Of a DNA stretch of 44,509 bases, positions 6,540 through 13,127 are shown one piece after another. Source of the DNA: Chloroflexota bacterium (lineage in GTDB: Bacteria; Chloroflexota; Anaerolineae; JAAEKA01); contig JAKQCW010000029.1 in NCBI GenBank assembly GCA_029558955.1, positions 1 through 44,509 of the forward strand, in the 5' to 3' direction. The stretch's first letter is position 1. Every line of letters begins with the position of its first letter. A model generated the notes under the pieces. It worked only from the letters and a program-made list of their open reading frames with translations, had not been told where the DNA came from and did no database searches. The translations under genes were made by a program, and so were the position numbers.

Positions 6540-8174
6540 CTACCCCGCCGCCGTCACCTGCACCTCCCCTCCTTCCACCAACCACAGCGTCGTCGCAAAG
6601 CGTTCGATGAAGTAGCGGTCGTGTACCACGGCCAGCACCGTGCCTTCGAAGCGGGCCATGGCGCGCTCGAAGCTCTCGCGGCTGGGAATGTCCAGGTGGT
6701 TGATGGGCTCGTCCAGCAGCAGGAAGTTGCAGCCGCGGCCGGCCAGCAGGGCCAGCGCCAGCCGGCTGCGCTCGCCAAAGCTCAGCTTGCCCACGGGGGT
6801 GAAGACCTCGTCGCCGGCGAAGAGAAAGTAGTGCAGGAAGCTGCGCGCCTCGGTCTCGTTCAGCGGCGCGGCCGCGCGCAGCAGCGCCAACGGGGTCGCG
6901 GCCAGGTCCAGCGTCTCCTGCTCCTGCGCCATATAGCCCAGGCGCACGCCGCGCCCCAGCCGCACCTGGCCGGCCCAAGGGGCCAGCTCGCCGGTGATGC
7001 AGCGCAGCAGCGTCGTCTTGCCCGCGCCGTTGGGGCCGATCAGCGCGGCCCGCTGGCCGAAGCTGAGATGCAGATCGACCTCCCGCAGCACCGTCCGTTC
7101 TCCGTAGCCCACGCTGAGCCCTTCGACCATGAGCACGTCCTGGCCGCTGCGCGGGGCATCGGCGAAGTCCAGCTTCATCTTCCAGCTTTGGCCCGGCTTG
7201 TCCACCAGCTCTTCGCTTTCCAGCATCCGCTCCAGGCGGCGTTTCTGCACCACGGCGCGCCGCGCCAGGTCTTTGGCGATCCGGCGCCAATAGAAGTGGA
7301 TGGTCTCGTTCTCGATGTTCTGGGCCTTGCCTGACAGCCGGCGAATCGACGAGTTGAGCCGCGCCATGCGCTCCTGCTGCTCCTGGTAGGCGGCCCACTG
7401 CTTCTCCAGGCTGCGATCCAGGGCCAGCGCGTAGTCCCCATAGTTGCCGGGATATTCGCGCAGGGTGTGGGTGGCGTCGTCCAGGGCCAGGATGTTGGTG
7501 ACGGTGCGGTCCAGGAAGGCGCGGTCGTGGGAGACCAGCAGCACCGCGCCCTCGTAGCCGGCCAGGAACTCCTCCAGCCAGGCCAGAGCGCCGATGTCCA
7601 GGTGGTTGGTCGGCTCATCCAGCACCAGCAGGTCGGGAGCGCTGAGCAGCAGGCGCGCCAGGCCCAGCCGCGTCTTCTGCCCGCCGCTGAGGGCCTGCAC
7701 CGGCCGCCCCTGGTTGACATCGGCCAGCCCCAGCCCGGCCAGCACCGCGTCGGCTTCGGCGTGGAGCGCGCCGCCGCCCAGAGTCTCGTATGCCGCCAGG
7801 GCGCGGTCGTAGGCTTCCAGCGCGGCGGCCAGGTCGCCGGCGCCGGCCGCGGCCACCTGTTCGGCTGCCTCCGCCAGGCGGGTTTCGATCGAGACCCGTT
7901 CCCCCGCGGCCGCGGTCAGCAGGTCGCCGACGGTGGCGCCGGCCGGGAAGTCCAGCGCCTGGGGCAGGTAGCCCAGCCGCAGCGAGGCCGGGCTGAGCTG
8001 CACGCTCCCCTGGTCGGGCCGCAGCTCGCCGGTGATGATCTTGAGCAAGGTGCTCTTGCCGCAGCCGTTGGGGCCGATCAGCCCGGCCCGCTGGCCGCGG
8101 TTGAGGTTGAAGCTGATCTGGTCCAGCACCTTGACGTCGCCGAAATAGTGGGTGATGTTGCGAACTTGTAGCAT
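6540..8174 (-). CDS. ABC-F family ATPase (ribosome-associated type)
   Basis: A 544-residue protein with two ABC ATPase domains and no membrane segments, as in the ABC-F family that binds the ribosomal E site (translation factors or antibiotic-resistance proteins). Domain 1: Walker A GPNGCGKST (~34-42), signature LSGGQ (~162), Walker B LLVLDEPTNHLD. A charged linker (~255-330, LEKQWAAYQEQQERMARL onward) follows. Domain 2: GPNGAGKTT (~380), a divergent signature LSFGERSRLALA, and LLLDEPINHLD. The ATG at 8174 was chosen for the GGAG 9 nt upstream and the MLQVRNITHYFG start; 18 more in-frame residues upstream are not family-like. Whether it gives drug resistance cannot be read from the sequence. 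Confidence 0.93.
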   Translation of the reverse strand: MLQVRNITHYFGDVKVLDQISFNLNRGQRAGLIGPNGCGKSTLLKIITGELRPDQGSVQLSPASLRLGYLPQALDFPAGATVGDLLTAAAGERVSIETRLAEAAEQVAAAGAGDLAAALEAYDRALAAYETLGGGALHAEADAVLAGLGLADVNQGRPVQALSGGQKTRLGLARLLLSAPDLLVLDEPTNHLDIGALAWLEEFLAGYEGAVLLVSHDRAFLDRTVTNILALDDATHTLREYPGNYGDYALALDRSLEKQWAAYQEQQERMARLNSSIRRLSGKAQNIENETIHFYWRRIAKDLARRAVVQKRRLERMLESEELVDKPGQSWKMKLDFADAPRSGQDVLMVEGLSVGYGERTVLREVDLHLSFGQRAALIGPNGAGKTTLLRCITGELAPWAGQVRLGRGVRLGYMAQEQETLDLAATPLALLRAAAPLNETEARSFLHYFLFAGDEVFTPVGKLSFGERSRLALALLAGRGCNFLLLDEPINHLDIPSRESFERAMARFEGTVLAVVHDRYFIERFATTLWLVEGGEVQVTAAG

Positions 8175-8284
8175 AGGGCAATCTCCAGACAACGCTGGGC
8201 GGGCAATGAGAGACGGGCGATCAGGCAAACGCTTTCCGCAGCGCCATGAGCTTGGCTGTGCGGCAGAAACCCGGTTTCTGAACG

Positions 8285-8316
8285 CAAAAAACGCCGCAGG
8301 CGTGCGCCTGCGGCGT
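8285..8316 (-). terminator. Strong minus-strand intrinsic terminator without an obvious gene
   Basis: A 12-bp perfect inverted repeat, ACGCCGCAGGCG (8291-8302) and CGCCTGCGGCGT (8305-8316), is followed on the minus strand by TTTTTTGCG. On the plus strand no T-tract follows. No minus-strand gene lies upstream until ppdK 5 kb away, so it either ends a non-coding transcript or insulates the ABC-F gene. Confidence 0.75.
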
Positions 8317-8413
8317 AAAACAGCATATCAAGCATTCAGAAAGAGAGTACGATCACAGCAGGCGCGTGGTCCCCGCCACGAACCTGCCGACCACATCGTC
8401 CCTGGCTAACGGC

Positions 8414-8593
8414 GCTCAGGCCGGTCTCCGACCGAGCCGCCGTCGCAACTCGCTCAGGCCGGTCTCCGACCGAGCCCGCCGTCGCGACTTGCTCAGGCCG
8501 GTCTCCGACCGAGCCGCCGTCGCAACTCGCTCAGGCCGGTCTCCGACCGAGCCGTTGTCGCAACTCGCTCAGGCCGGTCTCCGACCGAGCCCG
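8414..8593. repeat. Five tandem copies of a 38-39-bp hairpin repeat
   Basis: The core GCTCAGGCCGGTCTCCGACC plus GAGC starts at 8414, 8452, 8491, 8529 and 8567. GCTC/GAGC and GGTC/GACC pair within each unit around TCC. The units are joined by a near-constant CGCCGTCGCAACTC. Single copies lie at 13091 and 16160 and a truncated one at 5121-5148. The identical joins rule out a CRISPR. Apart from this array, the 8175-8886 gap holds only the terminator at 8285, promoter-like sites and small hairpins. Confidence 0.9.
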
Positions 8594-8707
8594 CCCATGG
8601 ACGATGTTTCTCTCAGGTGGTTTTCCAACACGTGGAAAGCGAGGATAGACCTTAAGCTGCAATCTTCTCTGTCATCGGGGGGTGAACCTCCAGGAATTTA
8701 CGCCTGG

Positions 8708-8737
8708 AGTATGCCACACGCGGCAACCAACGTGCAA
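8708..8737 (-). promoter_or_regulatory. Possible minus-strand promoter for a non-coding transcript
   Basis: TTGCAC (8732-8737), 18-bp spacer, CATACT (8708-8713) on the minus strand. A transcript from here would pass a CTCCAGG/CCTGGAG hairpin (~8688-8709) and the five-copy repeat, and end at the terminator at 8285-8316, ~415 nt in all. The match is modest. Confidence 0.3.
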
Positions 8738-8761
8738 ATTCGCGCAGGTGGTGGCGGCTAG

Positions 8762-8790
8762 TTGGGCTGGGCGCAGAACTGCGCTATAAT
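8762..8790 (+). promoter_or_regulatory. Promoter of the 8887 gene
   Basis: TTGGGC (8762-8767), 17-bp spacer, TATAAT (8785-8790). The ~90-nt leader contains an 8-bp hairpin (GCGGCCAA 8838-8845 with TTGGCCGC 8854-8861). Confidence 0.7.
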
Positions 8791-8886
8791 CATGCCTGTT
8801 GCAGCAGTTGTCCTGTCGAATGCAGCCTCTGACCGTGGCGGCCAACCTGGCCGTTGGCCGCCGATCATACGTTTGACAGCCCCGTC

Positions 8887-10053
8887 ATGAACGCCATCCC
8901 TACCGTCGCCGACGTGCAGCGCATCGCCGCCCTGACCGATCCGGTGCTGCGCAATCTACAGATCACCCAGTGCTACCACGAGCTGGCCGCGGCCATGGCC
9001 GGCTTGGTTGGCGGCGGCGCGAACTGGTGCGCGGTGGCCACATGGGCCTCGAAACAGGCCGGCCAGAGCATCCGCCAAGAGGATTTGCAGCGAGCGTTGC
9101 GGCGGCGACTGCGTCAATCGGCCGACGCGGGCGAAGCCGTTCAGGCCATGGCCGCGGCCGGCCAGGAGATCGCCGGCGACGAGGGACGCAGCGTGGCCGG
9201 CGCGGTGGAGGCGCTGTGGGACGCGCTCAGCCCGGCGGCTGCCTTCGAACGCACGGCCGCCGCGGTGGCGCGTGGCAACCGCAAGGTCTTCGAGGAGATC
9301 GGCCTCCACTTCGCCCGTTTCTTGGCGCTGTTCGCCGATGGCCAGCCGGATGAAATCAGGCTGGCTGAGTTTTGCCAGGGACTGCAGCCGGGCGCGCCGC
9401 CTGACGGTCAGCTCTACCTGCGGCAAGCCTTCACCCACTACCACCAGGCCTGGACAACCGCCGATGGGCGGGCCAGGGCGCAGTGGATGTTGTTGGCCAA
9501 TCTGGAGATCGGATTCCACGAGCAGACTCGCCTGCAGCCGGAGATCGTCGAGGCCATGAACGCGCCGGTCTACGACCCGCGCCTGCTGCGGCGCCGGCTG
9601 GTGGCCGAGCTGTTTCCTGACCCCGGCGTCCGGCTGCGCTATGTGCTGGCCGGCCTGGGCGGGCGGGCGCGGCCGCTGCTCCAGGCGCGCGATCATCTGG
9701 CCGACGAGGCGACGCGCATCGCCCGGCTCCTGGTCACCGAGCGCATGATGACGCTGGCCATGCCCGACGGTCAGATATTGCAGTTGGGTGAGGACCTGCC
9801 AGGCAGCTTTCCTGACTTGCTGCGCACCATTGATCTGCCCGGGTTTACTGCGCTGCTGCAGGAGATCGATCCGACCCCCGATAGCTTGCTGGACAGCGGC
9901 GCTGTGGACTGGGGCCGCCTGCCCGATCGCATGCACTATATCGCCGATCTGTTCCGGGTTTATCATCTGGATCCGCGCCTCTTCGATCCGCCATTCAGCC
10001 CCGGGCAGGTGGCCGACTTCACGGCTGGCCGCCGGCCAGAGGATCCGCTCTGA
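8887..10053 (+). CDS. Uncharacterised 388-residue soluble protein
   Basis: I do not recognise a named family. The protein is mostly alpha-helical, without signal peptide or membrane segments. Features that look conserved are RNLQITQCYHELAAAMAGL and ANWCAVATWASKQAGQSIR (~20-60), an Arg-rich helix, and a C-terminal helical half with HYHQAWTTADGRARAQWM. The ATG at 8887 starts MNAIPTVADVQRIA; a TTG 11 codons upstream is less likely, and neither has a strong ribosome site. Codon use and GC match the neighbours. It has its own promoter and is followed by four copies of a GGTTGAG hairpin repeat, then by another unknown gene. Confidence 0.8.
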   Translation: MNAIPTVADVQRIAALTDPVLRNLQITQCYHELAAAMAGLVGGGANWCAVATWASKQAGQSIRQEDLQRALRRRLRQSADAGEAVQAMAAAGQEIAGDEGRSVAGAVEALWDALSPAAAFERTAAAVARGNRKVFEEIGLHFARFLALFADGQPDEIRLAEFCQGLQPGAPPDGQLYLRQAFTHYHQAWTTADGRARAQWMLLANLEIGFHEQTRLQPEIVEAMNAPVYDPRLLRRRLVAELFPDPGVRLRYVLAGLGGRARPLLQARDHLADEATRIARLLVTERMMTLAMPDGQILQLGEDLPGSFPDLLRTIDLPGFTALLQEIDPTPDSLLDSGAVDWGRLPDRMHYIADLFRVYHLDPRLFDPPFSPGQVADFTAGRRPEDPL

Positions 10054-10091
10054 CCTGGCAGCTATTGAATCGTGGCAACTACTCAGCAACC

Positions 10092-10257
10092 GGTTGAGCA
10101 GGCCGCCTACTCAACCAACCTACGCGCACCCGCTGGTTGAGTAGGCCGCCTACTCAACCAACATACTCGCACCGCTGGTTGAGTAGGCCGCCGTATCGAA
10201 ACCACCTACTCGCTCCCGCTGGTTGAGTAGGCCGCCGTATCGAAACCAGCGGGAGCG
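10092..10257. repeat. Four tandem copies of a GGTTGAG-type hairpin repeat
   Basis: Units start with GGTTGAG at 10092, 10135, 10177 and 10221. The first two are short perfect palindromes (GGTTGAG(C/T)AGGC with GCCTACTCAACC); the last two instead end in CCGTATCGAAACC. The fourth is enclosed by an exact 14-bp inverted repeat, CGCTCCCGCTGGTT (10211-10224) and AACCAGCGGGAGCG (10244-10257), forming a strong hairpin before the 10316 gene. Diverged single copies lie at 28499 and 40854. Confidence 0.9.
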
Positions 10258-10315
10258 CGTAGGCTGAGCCGTCACGCATCATGATCATCGCCTTTCCCCT
10301 CGAAGGAGACACCCC

Positions 10316-11470
10316 ATGAGTCCCGGCAAGAAGACCCTGCATTGGCTAATCATCATCCTGGCCGCGCTGGCCATGATTCTCAGCGTCGCAGGCATCGTCG
10401 GCGCGTGGTGGCTGCACAACACGGCCACCGATGTCACCGTCAGGGCGTTTGCGGTGGCTGACACGGCTGTGGGCGTCGTCGATACCGGCGCTGAACGGGC
10501 CAACGAGCTGGTTCAGCGAGGCCGGTCTGAGATTCAGCAGGTCGAGTCGACCATCGTGGCCGCGGGCGCCAACATCGCGGAAAGCAACCCCCTGTTGACC
10601 GGTTTGTCCAACCGGCTCAGCGAGCGGATGGGGCCCACCGTGGAGCAGATTCGCACCACGCTGGCGCCGGTCACCGACACCTTGCGCTCCGTGCGCTCCC
10701 TGGTGGACTTCATCAACACCTTCCCCTTGATCCGCCAGACTCCGCCGGCTGTGGAAGAACTGGAGCGGGCGCTGAATCGGCTGGACGAGACGGCCGCCGA
10801 CGTGCGCCAGATCGGCGATATTGTCCACGCGACTGTGACCGGGGCCGCCGATCGCCTGACCAATCAGACGGTAGACACGCTCACCGGGCTGACCGGGCGG
10901 GTGGACAGCCGGCTGGCCGAGGCGCAGGCTGCGGTGGAACAGGCACAGGCGGAGATCACCGCCCTGCAAGCCGAGATGACAGCCCTGCGCGCCCGGTTGC
11001 TGCTGATCTACAATCTGACTGCGCTGGGACTGACCCTTTTCCTGCTGTGGGTCATCTATTCGCAGTGGGTGGTCATGCGCCAGCGCTGGCAGTTGCTGCA
11101 CGCGGCTGGTCAGGCAGCCGTCGTGGAGGAGACGCCCGCCGCCGCGCCGGCCGCCGTTCTACCCGCCGCCGCGCCGACCGCCGTCCTGCCCGCCGCCCCG
11201 CCGGCCGCCGTTCTACCCGCCGCCGCGCCGCTGCCGGTTGTCATCGAACGGGTGTCGGACATTCCTCAGGAAGAGGCTCCCCGTGAGGCGGAGCTTCAGG
11301 AGGGGCAGGGAGAATACAAGATGGAAGTCGCGGCCACTGCCGTTGATGAGAACATCGCCATTTCGTCGCCGCGCTCGCAGTATCTCCTGCGCGTTTTCCA
11401 GGACCCGGCTGAAGTTTCCTATTCCATCGACATAACGATAAACAGGGACTGGTCGCGCGCCGAGAACTGA
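10316..11470 (+). CDS. Uncharacterised membrane protein with coiled coil and Ala/Pro repeats
   Basis: A 384-residue protein of unknown function. A first membrane segment lies at ~10-33 and a second at ~229-250. The ~190 residues between them are a long helical, coiled-coil-like stretch (ending QAAVEQAQAEITALQAEMTALRARL, shown here in outline) that would lie outside the membrane. After the second segment is a low-complexity part (~264-307) made of near-repeats AAPAAVLPAAAPTAVLP, then a charged C-terminal ~75 residues. The ATG has GAAGGAG 7 nt upstream. It could be an envelope spacer or stress protein; nothing in the sequence decides this. Confidence 0.82.
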   Translation: MSPGKKTLHWLIIILAALAMILSVAGIVGAWWLHNTATDVTVRAFAVADTAVGVVDTGAERANELVQRGRSEIQQVESTIVAAGANIAESNPLLTGLSNRLSERMGPTVEQIRTTLAPVTDTLRSVRSLVDFINTFPLIRQTPPAVEELERALNRLDETAADVRQIGDIVHATVTGAADRLTNQTVDTLTGLTGRVDSRLAEAQAAVEQAQAEITALQAEMTALRARLLLIYNLTALGLTLFLLWVIYSQWVVMRQRWQLLHAAGQAAVVEETPAAAPAAVLPAAAPTAVLPAAPPAAVLPAAAPLPVVIERVSDIPQEEAPREAELQEGQGEYKMEVAATAVDENIAISSPRSQYLLRVFQDPAEVSYSIDITINRDWSRAEN

Positions 11471-11516
11471 CGGCGCTGATTCCGCCCGGTCACTCCTCTT
11501 CCCGCGCGGTTTAGAG

Positions 11517-11557
11517 ATAAGCCACGTGTCGTGTATAATACACGGCGCGTGGCTTAT
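11517..11557. promoter_or_regulatory. 41-bp palindrome with a -10 box at its centre
   Basis: ATAAGCCACG (11517-11526) and CGTGGCTTAT (11548-11557) are exact complements. Inside them CGTGTAT-A-ATACACG (11530-11544) is a second exact palindrome, whose centre is the TATAAT box (11534-11539) for the ATPase gene 20 bp downstream. This is the layout of an operator for a dimeric repressor. As RNA, the same sequence followed by TTTTGTTT could end transcription from the 10316 gene. Confidence 0.65.
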
Positions 11558-11576
11558 TTTGTTTGGAGGCAGAACA

Positions 11577-13007
11577 ATGTTTGTCGATCGCGAGGCAGAG
11601 CTCAGGTTCCTGGATGACATTCTGGCCCGGCAACGCCCCGGACCTGCTCAATTGGTGCTGCTCTACGGCCGGCGGCGGGTCGGCAAGACCGTGCTGCTGC
11701 GCCATTGGGCGCAGGCCAGCGGAGTTGCCCACACCTACTGGGCCGCCGAGAAGGAACCGGCCGCGCTTCAGCGGCGCAAGCTCTATGCCCGGCTGTTTGG
11801 GCTGCCGGCGCGCCAGGCGCCCAATCTCGAGAGTTGGTCGGAGCTTTGGGAGGCTGCGGCAACCTACCTCCAGGGCAAGCGTCACATCCTGATTCTGGAC
11901 GAGTTGCCCTATGCGGCGGAGGCAGATCCTGCGACCCTCTCCGCGTTGCAACATGCCTGGGACCAGTTGTTCCAGGACTCGCAGACGTTCCTGGTGCTTT
12001 GTGGCTCGCACGTGCGCACCATGGAGGCGCTGCAAAGCCGCCAATCGCCGCTCTTTGGCCGCTTGACCGGTCAATGGGAGCTACGGCCGCTGCCATTTGC
12101 CGCGCTGGGCCAGTTCTTGCCCGATTGGACGCTCGAGGAACGGGTGGCCGCCTACGCCATGGTGGGCGGTATCCCGGCCTACCTGGCGTGGCTCGATCCG
12201 GCCCGCAGCCTGGTGGACAACATCCGCCAGGTTGTTTTGGCCCCTGGCAGCATGTTCGGTGCAGAGCCGGCTTTCTTGCTCTACGACGAAGTCCGGGAGC
12301 CGCAAGCATACCTGGCGGTCTTGAAGGCCATCGGCGCGGGCAGCCACACCCTGGATGAAATCAGCAACGCGGCCCTGATCGGCAAGGCGCACCTCTCGGC
12401 ATATCTGGCGCGCCTTCAGGAACTGCGCCTGGTGGAACGCCGCCTGCCGGCCACCGTGCCGCCAAGTGGACGCCACAAGTCGCGCCAGGGTCGCTATCAC
12501 TTGAGCGACGCCTATTTTCGCTTCTACTTCCGCTTTCTGGCCCCCCATCACGACGCGCTGGCCTTCGAGCCGGACTGGGTCATGCGCCAGATTCAGCAGG
12601 GCCTGCGGGGTTTCGTGGGCCAGACCGCCTTCGAGGAGTTGGCGCGCCAATGGGTGACGCAGCAGGGACGCGCTGGCCGGCTCGGCTTCCGTCCCGAGGT
12701 GGTTGGCAGTCATTGGAGCCGCGCCGTTCAGGTCGACGTGGCGGCCATCAACTGGCAGGAGAAGGCGATCTTGCTGGGTGAGTGCAAATGGGGCGTCGAT
12801 GCCGTGGGCCGCGAGGTGGTGCGGGAACTGATCGAAACCAAGACGCCGCGCGTCCTGAAGGATCTGCCTGACAGCGGCAGCGGCTGGCAGATCCACCACG
12901 CCCTTTTCGCCCGCGCGGGCTTTACGGAACCAGCGCGCGCCGCGGCCCAGGCGGCCGGCGTCGCGCTGATCGATCTGGAGACGCTGGTCGCGGCGCTGCC
13001 GGCGTGA
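11577..13007 (+). CDS. ATPase of the archaeal-ATPase/DUF234 type
   Basis: A 476-residue protein with an N-terminal P-loop ATPase domain (PF01637-like): Walker A GRRRVGKT (31-38), Walker B HILILDEL (D108, E109) and a sensor-like LVLCGS. A winged-helix-like middle (~260-320) and a C-terminal DUF234 domain follow. That domain carries a PD-(D/E)xK-like pattern: D387, then E402-C-K404-W. Such proteins are common in archaea and some bacteria, their role is unclear, and they are often horizontally spread. GGAGG stands 8 nt before the ATG. The promoter lies in a long palindrome, and a bidirectional terminator follows the gene, so it is a self-contained unit. Confidence 0.9.
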   Translation: MFVDREAELRFLDDILARQRPGPAQLVLLYGRRRVGKTVLLRHWAQASGVAHTYWAAEKEPAALQRRKLYARLFGLPARQAPNLESWSELWEAAATYLQGKRHILILDELPYAAEADPATLSALQHAWDQLFQDSQTFLVLCGSHVRTMEALQSRQSPLFGRLTGQWELRPLPFAALGQFLPDWTLEERVAAYAMVGGIPAYLAWLDPARSLVDNIRQVVLAPGSMFGAEPAFLLYDEVREPQAYLAVLKAIGAGSHTLDEISNAALIGKAHLSAYLARLQELRLVERRLPATVPPSGRHKSRQGRYHLSDAYFRFYFRFLAPHHDALAFEPDWVMRQIQQGLRGFVGQTAFEELARQWVTQQGRAGRLGFRPEVVGSHWSRAVQVDVAAINWQEKAILLGECKWGVDAVGREVVRELIETKTPRVLKDLPDSGSGWQIHHALFARAGFTEPARAAAQAAGVALIDLETLVAALPA

Positions 13008-13034
13008 CCGGCGGCCGGCCAGGCTGTGGATAGA

Positions 13035-13070
13035 AAAACCCTTCGGGCGCCGAGACACCCGAAGGGTTTT
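13035..13070. terminator. Bidirectional intrinsic terminator
   Basis: A 13-bp perfect stem, AAAACCCTTCGGG with CCCGAAGGGTTTT, with T-tracts on both strands (TTTTGTCTTT on plus). It separates the ATPase gene from the convergent ppdK. Confidence 0.92.
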
Positions 13071-13090
13071 GTCTTTCAATCACCGCCCCC

Positions 13091-13114
13091 GCTCTGGCCG
13101 GTCTCCGACCGAGC
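13091..13114. repeat. Single copy of the GCTC...GAGC hairpin repeat
   Basis: GCTCTGGCCGGTCTCCGACC plus GAGC, the same core as the array at 8414. The bases before it (AATCACCGC..CCGCTC) also match those before the truncated copy at 5121-5148, so the copied unit is longer than the hairpin. Confidence 0.8.
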
Positions 13115-13127
13115 CAGCCGCCGGGAG

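Noticed and set aside
8414..8593. CRISPR array
   Set aside because: The period of 38-39 bp looks suggestive, but the sequences between the cores are almost the same in every unit, and no cas genes are present.
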